Made by a program: the position numbers and the translations under genes
The notes under the pieces: model-generated
Told to the model about the DNA's origin: nothing
The model's input: the letters and a program-made list of their open reading frames with translations, nothing else
Database searches by the model: none
Origin: Alphaproteobacteria bacterium
GTDB lineage: Bacteria > Pseudomonadota > Alphaproteobacteria > UBA6615
Length of the DNA stretch: 64,000 bases
NCBI GenBank assembly: GCA_011087645.1
Contig: JAALLF010000002.1
Coordinates: forward strand, 186,001 to 250,000
Reading direction: 5' to 3'
In this document: piece after piece, positions 36,051 to 45,167 of the stretch
How the letters are laid out: every line of letters starts with the position of its first letter
Numbering within the stretch: the first letter of the stretch is position 1

Positions 36051-36838
36051 CAGTCAGGCGCCGTTTTCGGTTCGGAGTGGGCGTAGTCGCGGATAACGTC
36101 GAGGGTCTGCGCCTTGGTGTACTGATAAAACCCCGCGCTGCTGTAGAGGGCGGCGTGACGGGTGCGAAAATCATATCGGGCCGGCGCGTCGACCACTTCT
36201 TGATGGAACTCCCGCCCGAAGCCGTCGCGGGCGACCTCCGCGACCGAAAGGGGCGCAGCGGTGAGGTGGATCAAGGAAAGGTCGGCTGAGCGCGCGATGG
36301 CGATGTCGCTCCACAGATTGGCCATCGGGTAGAACTGGAAGACGCCGCGGCTGTCGATGTCGGCGAGATTGTTATCGTTGAGGAAATCGAAGATGACGTT
36401 TTTACGCAAACCGGCGCCGACCAGCCCCGGCAGGCGGACAATCAAAGCCTGGGGGAATTTTTTCGCAACGAATTGCTCAAGCGCCAACCGGTTTCGGCCA
36501 TAGGGGTGTAGGCCGATTTCGTCCGGCATGGTGGCCTCGTCGGCGCCCGTGGGGTCGGCGAACACATCGACCGTGCTGATCAGGGTAAAGTGTTGGCAAT
36601 GGATCGTATCCAGATGATCGATGAGGCGCGAAATGTTCGCTTCGTCGGCGTCCGGGTCGCGGTTGGCGATCCATTTTTGCGCCGGCGCCCCGGCGCAAAC
36701 CAACTGATCGAGGCCGCGTCCGCGGATGTCGGCGATATTGGTGGATCGGAACAGGTGATGGAACGAATGCTGGCGCAGCAGGGTGGTTCCGACAAAACCA
36801 GTGGATCCAATCAGCGCATCGTTCTTGGCGTTGGTCAT
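36050..36838 (-). CDS. NAD-dependent epimerase/dehydratase family protein
   Basis: A 262-residue extended short-chain dehydrogenase-like protein. The Rossmann loop GSTGFVG lies near residue 11, and the Ser/Thr of the active site sits in TLISTVDVF. The catalytic Tyr lies in YGRNRLALE, where the usual YxxxK is YxxxR, so Arg takes the place of the catalytic Lys. The protein is shorter than many sugar epimerases. It overlaps the FAD oxidoreductase gene by four bases. The function is inferred to be nucleotide-sugar or sugar-derivative modification within the operon. Confidence 0.78.
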   Translation of the reverse strand: MTNAKNDALIGSTGFVGTTLLRQHSFHHLFRSTNIADIRGRGLDQLVCAGAPAQKWIANRDPDADEANISRLIDHLDTIHCQHFTLISTVDVFADPTGADEATMPDEIGLHPYGRNRLALEQFVAKKFPQALIVRLPGLVGAGLRKNVIFDFLNDNNLADIDSRGVFQFYPMANLWSDIAIARSADLSLIHLTAAPLSVAEVARDGFGREFHQEVVDAPARYDFRTRHAALYSSAGFYQYTKAQTLDVIRDYAHSEPKTAPD

Positions 36839-37950
36839 TGAATTATCTCGTCGTCGAGAAAGCCCATGATGTCGTAGACATTGTCCATCTTGCCGCCAAG
36901 GATCGAATAGAAACCCGGCAGTGTCTTACTCTTCTCCAACAATATCGGTTGTCCGTCATCGCGCTCGTTCTTGGCCAGCACGGTCTTCACCTCGAACAGC
37001 GAGTCCCGAACCGTTGCCTCGGCCAGGCTCGGCACATAGCGCGCGGCGTCGCGAATCATGCGGTCGACCCTTGGCTCTTTGGCGTAGCGATCGAGGCGCG
37101 CATAGGGGTCTTCACCGGCTTCGTCCTGCCAATATAGATGGGGCGTATAGCGGACATGGGACAGCGAGTGAAGGCCGCGCGCCGGGAAGGGCATGGCCGA
37201 AAAGAACGGGCCGTCCAACACGGTGATGCTCAACCCGCGCAGCACCGATGGCATTTCCACCAAACCCATTTCGGTGATTTCGTGCTTCAATCGTGTGTCG
37301 ACCGGTGTGAAGGCGCCGCCCAGACGGTTGAGCCCGCTATAGGTACAGTTGAAGACATAGCGCGCGGTGACCGCTTCGCTGTCCGACCCCTCGCCATCCG
37401 TGGCGTTGATTTCGACTGTGGTGCCGTCGCCGGTGGGGTGGCAGGCCCGAACCTCACAGCCGGTCGTTACTTCGACCGCGCAGGCGCTGAGTTCGTGTTT
37501 CGCCCACGATTTCAGGTCCGCCGCGTCGAACGCATATTCTTGCGTGAGAAAGACTGCCTCGATCAGATTGGCATCGAACAGTTTCGAATATTCCCCCGGC
37601 GCCGGCGTGAGGGGCGCGCCTATTTCGCTGCAGAAACGGGCGAATTGCTGAGCGTTGACCTTGGAATTGCGGCGCGCGACGGCGTAAAGCTTGACGAAGT
37701 CGCTACGGATCGCGGACGGGAAATCGGCGACGAAGCGGGGAAAGTTGATGCGGCTGCGATACGCCGTGACGTAACTGCGCGGATAATGATAGCCGTTGTG
37801 GATGCGCGCCTGATTATGGAACGAGGCCCGGGTTAAAAGTCCCGCCTCGCGCTCTACCAAACGCACGCGGTCCAGGCCGCGCTGCCGCACCAGATAACAG
37901 GCGATGGCGACGCCATAGAATCCGCCACCAATAACGAGAGCGTCGATCAC
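36835..37950 (-). CDS. FAD-dependent oxidoreductase (DAO family)
   Basis: A 371-residue flavoprotein. The dinucleotide-binding motif is VIGGGFYGVAIACYL at the very start, followed by VRLVEREAGLLTRASFHNQARIHNGYHYPRS (ends given), which resembles the glycine oxidase/2-hydroxyglutarate oxidase family. The C-terminal part includes FYSILGGKMDNVYD, the expected FAD-closing segment. In the second position of the operon it could oxidise a sugar or a glycosylated intermediate. Its substrate is unknown. It begins six bases after the first glycosyltransferase. Confidence 0.8.
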   Translation of the reverse strand: MIDALVIGGGFYGVAIACYLVRQRGLDRVRLVEREAGLLTRASFHNQARIHNGYHYPRSYVTAYRSRINFPRFVADFPSAIRSDFVKLYAVARRNSKVNAQQFARFCSEIGAPLTPAPGEYSKLFDANLIEAVFLTQEYAFDAADLKSWAKHELSACAVEVTTGCEVRACHPTGDGTTVEINATDGEGSDSEAVTARYVFNCTYSGLNRLGGAFTPVDTRLKHEITEMGLVEMPSVLRGLSITVLDGPFFSAMPFPARGLHSLSHVRYTPHLYWQDEAGEDPYARLDRYAKEPRVDRMIRDAARYVPSLAEATVRDSLFEVKTVLAKNERDDGQPILLEKSKTLPGFYSILGGKMDNVYDIMGFLDDEIIQ

Positions 37951-37956
37951 GGGTTA

Positions 37957-38988
37957 TTATTCGCTGGGCGCCACGACGGCATCCGGGGGCGACCCCAGGG
38001 GACCGCCGCCGGTATTGGCTTCCACATTGAGCCGCTGCTTGCGGGTGATCACCGCGCTGGTGAACTCGTCCGCCACATAGTAGCTCGGCGCGTTGGTCGC
38101 TAGCCGGGTTATGTGCAGGATATATTCGCCGAGCAGCAACAGCACTAGGGATATCAGCAAGAACATGCCCGACTGCTGCAACGACAGGGTCACCCAGCCG
38201 GGTGCGACGTCTTCCTTGATGAGGGCGATGACGATCACATAGGCCGAATAGATCAAGTTCATCACCGCGCCGAACAACGACAAGAGCGTTACCACGCGCA
38301 TCGGCCCATGGTTGCTGGAAACCATCATCCGCGCGCCCCGGTCGACCGCGTCGAAGAAGTTTCGGCGGGGCCGTTGCACCGAGCTGTCATAGGTCAGCGA
38401 GGCTTTGCGAAACCCCGAGGCGGCCGGCAGCCACCGATAGCTCATCCCCGACGCGTCGTGGCGCAGCATATAGTTGACCACTTTCCGGCTGAGCACCCGG
38501 AAGAACGGCACATCGCGTCTTGTATCGACTTTCAGCAGACGTTGCATCGTCGCACCGAAAATGTTGCTGGCGATGCGGTAGGCAAGCGACTCCGCCGGCG
38601 GATTGCTCGCGGCGGCGAAAACCACATCGGCCCCCTCCATGGAGGCGGCGAGCAGCGATGGCAGCGCATTGATGTCGTCGATCGTCGGGTCGATCACCGC
38701 CACATAATCGCCTAGCGCGTTTTCCACCCCAGCCCAGGCCGCCACGTCGGCTTCGACCTTTTTCGTCAGCACGTAAATCTGCAGGTTGGGGATACCGTCC
38801 TCGCCACATAGGCGCTGCAGCAGGTCGACGGAACCGTCGTCGGACCCATTGTCGACAACGACAATTTCGTGATCCAGCGAGCATTGTTGGGCAATGGCGC
38901 TCGTCGCGCGGAGAACCGCCTGCAGATTCGGTTGCTGATTGCTGGCAACGACGACGATCGACAGAAAAATTTCGTGCGGCGCCGTCAT
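37957..38988 (-). CDS. Family 2 glycosyltransferase with C-terminal membrane segments
   Basis: A 343-residue GT2 enzyme like bactoprenol glucosyl transferase GtrB/ArnC. The GT-A core has SIVVVASNQQPNL, VVDNGSDDGSVDLL and VAVIDPTIDD (the DxD-like site). Two hydrophobic segments near residues 230-300 (TLLSLFGAVMNLIYSAYVIVIAL and GMFLLISLVLLLLGEYIL, ends approximate) would anchor it in the inner membrane. The start at 38988 (MTAPHEIF) suits the family better than an open frame to 39039; neither start has a strong ribosome site. As the first gene of the operon it sets up a lipid-linked sugar pathway. Confidence 0.82.
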   Translation of the reverse strand: MTAPHEIFLSIVVVASNQQPNLQAVLRATSAIAQQCSLDHEIVVVDNGSDDGSVDLLQRLCGEDGIPNLQIYVLTKKVEADVAAWAGVENALGDYVAVIDPTIDDINALPSLLAASMEGADVVFAAASNPPAESLAYRIASNIFGATMQRLLKVDTRRDVPFFRVLSRKVVNYMLRHDASGMSYRWLPAASGFRKASLTYDSSVQRPRRNFFDAVDRGARMMVSSNHGPMRVVTLLSLFGAVMNLIYSAYVIVIALIKEDVAPGWVTLSLQQSGMFLLISLVLLLLGEYILHITRLATNAPSYYVADEFTSAVITRKQRLNVEANTGGGPLGSPPDAVVAPSE

Positions 38989-39237
38989 GAGGCTTGGGTT
39001 TTCCAATTGGACCCTCCAATGGGTGCGATGATGCGGCACTGCCTATTGATATACAATTGGGTTCGTAATTGGTTAAAGCAAAAAGCGCCGAATTCTGCGT
39101 TTCCGGGCGGTGTTGGCGGGTTTCACGCCGCCCGCCATATCGACGATCCGCCAATGTGTCCACATTAGTCCCATTGCTGTCGTAAAAATGGCGATGCAAA
39201 CTGCCCCGACTCGCTTCCCAACCGGCACAATTGCCCG

Positions 39238-40524
39238 ATGCAGTACCGCCAGGACATTTCGGCCTGTCTCTCGACCACGATCGGCGATCGCGGGGTGAGC
39301 GAGAAGGCCTTCAGCGCCGCGCTTGAGGCCGCTCAGGATGCGCTGGCGTGGTTGCGCGCCGAAGTCGATGGCGGTTCTCTGGCGGCCTTCGAGGTGTGCC
39401 GCCAAGCATCCGATTTGGCGGACCTGGAGAAATTAGCCGGCGAATTTCGCCAGCGCTGCGATACGGTTGCGGTTCTCGGCACCGGCGGGTCGAGCCTCGG
39501 CGGTCAGGCGCTATGCGCCCTGTCGACCGACCAGACGGCGCCCAATGTGCGGTTCTTCGACAATGTCGACCCGGCGACGTTGGACCGGGCGTTTGCCGGC
39601 ACCGCGCCGGAACGGGCCGGCCTGGTGATCATTTCCAAGTCCGGCGGTACCGCCGAGACCTTGGCGCAGGCGCTGACGATTGTGCCGCAACTGATCGATA
39701 AGGTCGGCGAAAGCCTGCACCATCGCATCCTTGTCATCACCGAGCCCGGCGATACGCCGCTACGCCGCCTCGCCGCGCGGTGGAACTTTGCCGTCCGCGA
39801 CCACGACCCCGGTATAGAAGGCCGCTATGCGGTGTTCAGTCTGGTCGGTCTGCTGCCGGCGCTGATCGCCGGTGTCGATGGCAAAGCGGTTCGCGCCGGT
39901 GCGGCAACCGTTCTGGCGGAAGCGCTGGCGGCCGAAAACACGGCCGATGTGCCGGCGGCGCTCGGTGCGGCGGTATCGGTCGCTCTCTGCCGCGAACGGC
40001 AAATCGGTATTTCGGTGCTGATGCCCTATAGCGACCAGTTGATAAAATTCGCCCAGTGGTACCGCCAGCTTTGGGCGGAAAGCCTGGGCAAGGGCGGGGC
40101 CGGGACCACCCCGGTGGAGGCGCTCGGCGCGGTCGACCAGCACAGCCAATTGCAGCTCTATCTCGATGGGCCGGCCGATAAGATGTTCACCATCGTGGCG
40201 CCCGACCATGCCGGCACCGGCGCTAAGGTCGACGCGGGTTTGGCCGACGAGCTCGGCCTCGATTACCTCGCTGGGCGCACGGTCGGTGATCTGATGGCTG
40301 CGGAGCAGCGCGCCACCGTCGACTCCCTGGTCGGCGAGAAGTGCCCGACGCGGGTGCTGGCGGTCGACCGGGTCGACGCGGCCACGGTTGGCGCGCTGAT
40401 GATGCACTATATGCTTGAATCGGTGATCGCGGCGCGCCTGTTCGACGTTAATCCGTTCGATCAACCGGCGGTCGAAGACAGCAAAGTGCGCGCCCGCGCC
40501 TATTTGAAGGCGGCTAAGACATGA
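39238..40524 (+). CDS. pgi: Glucose-6-phosphate isomerase (short alphaproteobacterial-type form)
   Basis: A 428-residue phosphoglucose isomerase that interconverts glucose-6-phosphate and fructose-6-phosphate. Motifs are [14 protein letters not shown] (phosphate loop, about residue 78), [15 protein letters not shown], a [25 protein letters not shown] block (ends given) and a [16 protein letters not shown] box with the catalytic His and Gln. It is about 100 residues shorter than the common bacterial and eukaryotic form, as in some alphaproteobacteria. The 249-base gap upstream separates it from the divergent glycosyltransferase operon and should hold both promoters; I see no clear site there. 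It overlaps mutL by four bases. Confidence 0.9.
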   Translation: MQYRQDISACLSTTIGDRGVSEKAFSAALEAAQDALAWLRAEVDGGSLAAFEVCRQASDLADLEKLAGEFRQRCDTVAVLGTGGSSLGGQALCALSTDQTAPNVRFFDNVDPATLDRAFAGTAPERAGLVIISKSGGTAETLAQALTIVPQLIDKVGESLHHRILVITEPGDTPLRRLAARWNFAVRDHDPGIEGRYAVFSLVGLLPALIAGVDGKAVRAGAATVLAEALAAENTADVPAALGAAVSVALCRERQIGISVLMPYSDQLIKFAQWYRQLWAESLGKGGAGTTPVEALGAVDQHSQLQLYLDGPADKMFTIVAPDHAGTGAKVDAGLADELGLDYLAGRTVGDLMAAEQRATVDSLVGEKCPTRVLAVDRVDAATVGALMMHYMLESVIAARLFDVNPFDQPAVEDSKVRARAYLKAAKT

Positions 40525-42341
40525 CAATCCGCATGCTGCCCGAGACCGTGGTGAACCGTATCGCCGCCGGTGAGGTGGTCGAGCGGCCCGCCGCCGCGGT
40601 CAAGGAGCTGGTTGAAAACGCGCTCGATGCGGGCGCCCACCAGATCGACGTAGTGCTGCGCGATGGCGGCCGCACGCTTATCTCGGTAACCGACGATGGC
40701 TGCGGTATGACCGCCGACGAGATGACCCTGGCGGTCGAGCGCCACGCGACCTCGAAACTGCCCGACGACGATTTGACCCGGGTTCTCACCATGGGGTTCC
40801 GCGGCGAGGCCCTGCCGTCGATCGGCGCGGTGAGTCGGCTCACCATCACCTCGCGCCCGCGCGACGGCGAGGCTTGGCAGCTTCTGCTCGAGGGCGGCCG
40901 CAAGGGGGCGCCGCAACCGGCGTCCCACGCCTATGGCACCCGTGTCGAGGTGCGCGACCTGTTCTACGCCACGCCGGCGCGGCTGAAGTTTTTGAAGACC
41001 GAGCGCACTGAACTCGACCATGCGGTCGATGCGGTGCAGCGCCTGGCGATGGCCTATCCCGAAGTGGGGTTCACGGTCAGCGACGGCGAGAAGACCCGCT
41101 TTGCCTGCGCCAGCGAAACCGATCTCACCGGCGATGAGGCGGCCTTGTTGCGCCGGCTCGCCGCCGTGATGGGCCGCGATTTCTCCGAAAATGCGCTCAC
41201 CGTCGATGCCGAACGCGACGGGGTGCGGCTGTTTGGCTTTGCTGGCCTGCCGACACTCAACCGCAACACGACGCGCCACCAATATCTGTTCGTGAACGGC
41301 CGGCCGGTACGCGACAAGCTGCTCCACGGTGCGGTGCGCGGCGCGTATCAGGATTTCCTCGCCCGCCAGCGCCATCCCCTGGTGGCCCTGTTCGTGGAAA
41401 TCGATCCGGAGCTGGTCGACGTCAATGTTCATCCGGCGAAGACCGAAGTGCGGTTCCGCGATGCCGGGGTGGTCCGAGGTTTGATCGTCGGAGCGTTGCG
41501 CCACGCCTTGGCTGAAGCCGGGCATCGGGCGTCGACCACAGTGGCCGATACAGCCTTGGGTGCGTTACGGCCGGGCAGCGGCTTACCGTATCCGGGGCGT
41601 TCGGCGTACCCGACAGGAGGATCGACGCTGCCACGCGAGTTGGCGGAAGCCGTGGCGTCGTATTATGCGCCCGTGGAGGGCCAAATTCCCGGCCTCGACG
41701 GCGCCTCGGCGGCCGCCCCGGCGACGGTGGATGATGATGCCGCGGCGATGGCCGGCGGCGACCATCCGTTGGGCGCGGCGCGGGCGCAGGTCCACGAGAC
41801 CTACATCGTCGCCCAGACCGGCGACGGCATCGTCATCGTCGATCAGCACGCCGCCCACGAGCGGCTGGTCTATGAGCGTATGAAGAAAGCCCTGGAAAAT
41901 GGCGGCGTGATGCGCCAGGGCTTGCTGCTGCCGGAAGTGATCGATCTCGACGACGCCATTGCCACCCGGCTGGCCGACCGCGCCGAAGAGTTGAGCGAAT
42001 TGGGACTGGTCTTGGAGAAATTCGGCAGCGGGGCGGTGGTGGTGCGCGAGGTGCCGGCCCTGCTGGGCCAGACCGATGTGGGTGCATTGGTGCGTGACCT
42101 GGCCGACGATCTGGCCGAGATGGATACCGCCCTGGCGCTGCGCGAGCGCTTGGAAGAGGTGTGCAGCACCATGGCGTGTCATGGCAGCGTGCGCGCCGGC
42201 CGTCAGCTCAATCCCACCGAAATGAACGCGCTGTTGCGCGAGATGGAAGTCACGCCCCATGCCGGCCAGTGCAATCATGGCCGGCCGACCTATGTGGAGC
42301 TAAAACTCGCCGATATCGAGCGCCTGTTCGGGCGGCGTTAG
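40521..42341 (+). CDS. mutL: DNA mismatch repair protein MutL
   Basis: A 606-residue MutL. The GHKL ATPase motifs are complete: [33 protein letters not shown] and [11 protein letters not shown]. The C-terminal domain has the endonuclease-type motif DQHA(x)2E(x)4E ([12 protein letters not shown]), and later an [17 protein letters not shown] segment and [13 protein letters not shown]. It should therefore nick DNA itself, as expected in bacteria without MutH. A low-complexity linker (about residues 350-400) separates the domains. It is translationally coupled to pgi (ATGA overlap). Confidence 0.97.
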   Translation: MTIRMLPETVVNRIAAGEVVERPAAAVKELVENALDAGAHQIDVVLRDGGRTLISVTDDGCGMTADEMTLAVERHATSKLPDDDLTRVLTMGFRGEALPSIGAVSRLTITSRPRDGEAWQLLLEGGRKGAPQPASHAYGTRVEVRDLFYATPARLKFLKTERTELDHAVDAVQRLAMAYPEVGFTVSDGEKTRFACASETDLTGDEAALLRRLAAVMGRDFSENALTVDAERDGVRLFGFAGLPTLNRNTTRHQYLFVNGRPVRDKLLHGAVRGAYQDFLARQRHPLVALFVEIDPELVDVNVHPAKTEVRFRDAGVVRGLIVGALRHALAEAGHRASTTVADTALGALRPGSGLPYPGRSAYPTGGSTLPRELAEAVASYYAPVEGQIPGLDGASAAAPATVDDDAAAMAGGDHPLGAARAQVHETYIVAQTGDGIVIVDQHAAHERLVYERMKKALENGGVMRQGLLLPEVIDLDDAIATRLADRAEELSELGLVLEKFGSGAVVVREVPALLGQTDVGALVRDLADDLAEMDTALALRERLEEVCSTMACHGSVRAGRQLNPTEMNALLREMEVTPHAGQCNHGRPTYVELKLADIERLFGRR

Positions 42342-42364
42342 AGATTAGCGCGAAGACCTAACCG

Positions 42365-42430
42365 CCCTCACCCTGAGCCTGTCGAAGGGCGAGGATACAC
42401 CCTCATACTTCGACAAGCTCAGCATGAGGG
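42365..42430. repeat. 66-bp palindromic intergenic repeat, family B copy 1
   Basis: Two 23-base arms (42365-42387 and 42408-42430) are inverted repeats that match at 20 of 23 positions, with CTGTCGAAG/CTTCGACAAG as the core. The element lies between the convergent mutL and rsmD genes and probably works as a bidirectional hairpin. A diverged 66-base copy in opposite orientation lies at 52345-52410. Confidence 0.85.
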
Positions 42431-42447
42431 TTAGAGAGAGTCAGCGC

Positions 42448-43002
42448 TCATCCCGAATATTCAACGAAATGTAGCTCCGTTGAGCCGTAGCGCCGGCAAT
42501 CGTTTTCGCTGAAGCCTTCGGGCAATGGCAGTTCGGCGGCGCGCTCGGTTTCGACGACGATCAGGGCGTTTACCGCGAACCATCCGGCGGCGGCGAGGGC
42601 GGGTAGCGCGCGTTCCGCGATGTCCGTTCGATAAGGGGCATCGAGGAACACGATCGAACAGGCTTCGCTTTGACTTGCGTTCGGCGGCTTCGTCACGTCC
42701 AGCGAACGGGCGTCGGTTGCGCTGGCAACATCCAAGGTGGCGATATTCTCGGTGACGATCTGCAAGGCCCGGCGGTCGGTATCGAAAAAAGTGACATGGG
42801 CGGCGCCGCGCGACAGGGCCTCGAGGCCCAGGGCGCCAGAGCCGGCGCAGCCGTCGAGCACCCGCGCGCCGTCGATCCGGTATTTGCTTTCGAGAATGCC
42901 GAATAACGCCTCACGCACCCGATCGCTGGTCGGCCTAGTGGCGTCGCCCGGCAGCGTCGTGATGCGTCGGCCGCGATGCTTACCGCCGATGATGCGCAGC
43001 AT
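42448..43002 (-). CDS. rsmD: 16S rRNA (guanine(966)-N2)-methyltransferase RsmD
   Basis: A 184-residue SAM-dependent methyltransferase that modifies G966 of 16S rRNA. It begins MLRIIGGKHRGRRI, the conserved RsmD N-terminus, followed by TRPTSDRVREALFGIL, the SAM motif VLDGCAGSGALGLEALSRGA, and the catalytic IVFLDAPY (DPPY-like). It overlaps the upstream pseudouridine synthase gene by 23 bases and would be the third gene of a minus-strand RNA-modification operon. Confidence 0.93.
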   Translation of the reverse strand: MLRIIGGKHRGRRITTLPGDATRPTSDRVREALFGILESKYRIDGARVLDGCAGSGALGLEALSRGAAHVTFFDTDRRALQIVTENIATLDVASATDARSLDVTKPPNASQSEACSIVFLDAPYRTDIAERALPALAAAGWFAVNALIVVETERAAELPLPEGFSENDCRRYGSTELHFVEYSG

Positions 43003-43747
43003 CGGCTCTCACGTCACGCGGCAGGTTCGATGCCAATACCTTGTTCGCCACCTCTTCCACATTGCCGCGCGGCAGCTTGCCCAACTGGAAGGGCCCAAAC
43101 GAGGTGCGGATCAACCGGCTGACCGAATAGCCCAGATGTTCCATCACGCGGCGTATTTCGCGGTTCTTGCCTTCGCGTAGCGCCACCGCGATCCAGGCAT
43201 TGGCGCCGACCTGCCGCTCTAATGTGGCGGTGATGGCGCCATAATGCTGACCGTCGATGGTAACGCCGTTGGCCAGGCTCTCCAGCGATTTGGCATCGAC
43301 TGCGCCGTGCACCCGCACCCGGTATTTGCGGATCCAGCCGGTCGAGGGCAGTTCCAGGCGCCGCGCCAGGGCGCCATCGTTGGTCAGCAGCAACAGCCCT
43401 TCGGAATTCATATCGAGGCGACCGATGGTGATCGCGTTTGCCAGTTCCGGCGGCAGCCCGTCGTAAATCGTCGGGCGGCCTTCCGGGTCGCGGCGCGTGG
43501 TCAGCCGGCCGGTCGGCTTGTGGTAGCGCCACAGGCGCGTCGGCTGACGGTCGGGCAGGGGCGCGTCGTCGACCAGGATATCGGCGTCCGGCAGAACATT
43601 GAGAGCCGGGCTATCGATCACCTGGCCATCGACTTTGACCCGCCCCAGGGCGATCCAGCGTTCCGCCTCGCGGCGCGAGCACAGGCCGGCCCGCGCGAGG
43701 ACTTTGGCGATGCGCTCGCCCTTGGTCTGCTGATCCTGTTCGCTCAT
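42980..43747 (-). CDS. Pseudouridine synthase (RsuA/RluB/RluE family)
   Basis: A 255-residue RNA pseudouridine synthase. An N-terminal S4 domain (ERIAKVLARAGLCSRREAERWI, ends given; about residues 10-32) is followed by the catalytic Asp motif GRLDMNSEGLLLLTNDG (about 107), and by GKNREIRRVMEHLGYSVSRLIRTSFGPFQLG near the end. This arrangement fits RluB-like 23S rRNA enzymes, but RsuA or RluE specificity is not excluded. The last bases overlap rsmD. It starts 11 bases after the glutamine-amidotransferase-like gene. Confidence 0.88.
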   Translation of the reverse strand: MSEQDQQTKGERIAKVLARAGLCSRREAERWIALGRVKVDGQVIDSPALNVLPDADILVDDAPLPDRQPTRLWRYHKPTGRLTTRRDPEGRPTIYDGLPPELANAITIGRLDMNSEGLLLLTNDGALARRLELPSTGWIRKYRVRVHGAVDAKSLESLANGVTIDGQHYGAITATLERQVGANAWIAVALREGKNREIRRVMEHLGYSVSRLIRTSFGPFQLGKLPRGNVEEVANKVLASNLPRDVRADAAHHRR

Positions 43748-43758
43748 GGTCGGGCCCG

Positions 43759-44493
43759 TCAGCCGTCGCTCTGCGCCGCGGCGGTGATGAATGCCTCGAA
43801 GATCGCGCTATCGCCGGCCGAGACGCCATATTCCGGGTGCCATTGCACGCCGAGGCAAAATTTCTGGCCCCGCGCTTCGATCCCTTCGATCACCCCGTCG
43901 GGCGCGATGGCGTTGATGATGACGCCCAATGGTGCGTCCTTGGCGGCCTGATGGTGGGCGCTGTTGACTTGAAGCTCTTCGGTTTTGACGATCTTGTGCA
44001 ACAACGAGCCCTTGGTGACCGACACTGAATGGCCGGGTTCGTCGCGCGGATTGGGCTGCTCGTGGGCCAATGCGTCCTCAATCTCGTCGGGAATATGCTG
44101 GATCAGCGCCCCGCCGAGCACCACGTGGAGCAATTGCTGGCCGCCGCAAATGCCGAGCACCGGCGTGTCGCGCAGCACGGCGCCGCGGGTAATCGCCAAT
44201 TCGAACGCCGTGCGCCGGTCTTTCGTTGTCACCGTGGCGTGGCGGTCTTCCGCGCCGAAGATCGCCGGGTCCACATCGAAGGCGCCGCCGGTGATCACCA
44301 CCCCGTCGATTTGGCCGAGATAGGCTTCCGCTTGCTCGGGCTCGTGGGGCAGGGCGATGGGCAGGCCGCCGGCCTGGACGATCGACTGGCTGTAATTTTC
44401 GCGCAGCGCGTACCACGGCATGTTGGAATAGCCGCCGGGTTCTTCGGAATCCAGCGTGATGCCGATCACGGGTCGGGTGGAGGTCTTAGTCAT
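43759..44493 (-). CDS. Class I glutamine amidotransferase-like hydrolase (PuuD family)
   Basis: A 244-residue gamma-glutamyl hydrolase of the PuuD type. The catalytic Cys lies in LGICGGQQLL (about residue 114), and the His-Glu pair in VQWHPEYG (about 221). It resembles gamma-glutamyl-gamma-aminobutyrate hydrolase of putrescine breakdown, but no other puu gene is adjacent. The polyamine cassette at 49.2-52.3 kb is 5 kb away. It heads the minus-strand group with the pseudouridine synthase and rsmD and is divergent from tadA. Confidence 0.85.
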   Translation of the reverse strand: MTKTSTRPVIGITLDSEEPGGYSNMPWYALRENYSQSIVQAGGLPIALPHEPEQAEAYLGQIDGVVITGGAFDVDPAIFGAEDRHATVTTKDRRTAFELAITRGAVLRDTPVLGICGGQQLLHVVLGGALIQHIPDEIEDALAHEQPNPRDEPGHSVSVTKGSLLHKIVKTEELQVNSAHHQAAKDAPLGVIINAIAPDGVIEGIEARGQKFCLGVQWHPEYGVSAGDSAIFEAFITAAAQSDG

Positions 44494-44558
44494 GGCCGGA
44501 CTTTACGCCGGTCAACCGCATCGTTGCAATTTGAACCCGCGCGGGTCACGGTCGGCTT

Positions 44559-45011
44559 ATGGGAAGTGAGCGATATATGGAATTGGCGATTGGCCAGGCA
44601 GATTTGGCGGGGGACCGCGGCGAGGTGCCGGTCGGCGCCATTATTGTCGATACTGTCAGCGGTGAGGTGTTGGCGAGCGCCAGCAATCGGGTCGAAGCCG
44701 ACAGCGACCCGACGGGTCACGCCGAGATACTGGTATTGCGGGCGGCCGCGGAGGCTATGGAATCTCCCCGCCTGCCCAATTGCGACCTCTACGTAACCTT
44801 GGAACCATGCGCCATGTGCGCCCAAGCGATCTCGTTTGCCCGTATCCGCCGGGTCTATTTCGGCGCCTACGACCCCAAAGGCGGCGGCGTCGAGCACGGC
44901 GCGCGTATATTTAACCAGCCTACCTGTCACCACGCGCCGGAAGTGGTCGGCGGGCTGGAAGAGGGCCGCTGCGGGGCGCTCTTGAAGGAATTTTTCGCCG
45001 CTCGGCGGTGA
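44559..45011 (+). CDS. tadA: tRNA-specific adenosine deaminase TadA
   Basis: A 150-residue zinc deaminase that turns A34 of tRNA-Arg(ACG) into inosine. The zinc and proton-shuttle motifs are DPTGHAEILVLRAA and LEPCAMCAQAI, with VYFGAYDPKGGGVEHG as expected for TadA. It starts 65 bases from the divergent PuuD-family gene, and a composite repeat lies 13 bases after its stop. Confidence 0.93.
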   Translation: MGSERYMELAIGQADLAGDRGEVPVGAIIVDTVSGEVLASASNRVEADSDPTGHAEILVLRAAAEAMESPRLPNCDLYVTLEPCAMCAQAISFARIRRVYFGAYDPKGGGVEHGARIFNQPTCHHAPEVVGGLEEGRCGALLKEFFAARR

Positions 45012-45024
45012 GCAAAGCAACTTA

Positions 45025-45162
45025 CCCTCTCCCCCCGGGAGAGGGTGGCGAGCAGAGCGAGCGGGTGAGGGGACAAACAATCCTTTGCTGGCCGCATCAG
45101 CTCGAAGTGGAGAGGTGAAGTTATCTCCCCTCACCCCAACCCCTCTCCCCAAGGAGAGGGGC
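45025..45162. repeat. Composite inverted-repeat element, family A copy 1
   Basis: The left end (45025-45072) is a CCCTCTCCC/GGGAGAGGG hairpin followed by TGGCGAGC and GGGTGAGGGGA. The right end (45125-45162) is the reverse arrangement, TCCCCTCACCC followed by the same hairpin type. The ends can pair with each other and each holds its own hairpin. The 52-base middle is unique. The element lies between convergent tadA and the TauD-family gene; there is no ORF in this 156-base gap. Confidence 0.85.
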
Positions 45163-45167
45163 TTTCG

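Noticed and set aside
39000..39237. Hairpin-like GGGCGG...CCGCCC between pgi and the glycosyltransferase operon
   Set aside because: The loop is long and no T-run follows; the place between divergent genes argues against a terminator, and no RNA gene could be supported.
44490..45152. Minus-strand open frame across tadA and the repeat
   Set aside because: It is antisense to tadA and reads through the family A hairpin; the repeated proline/glycine/serine text is the repeat, not a protein domain.
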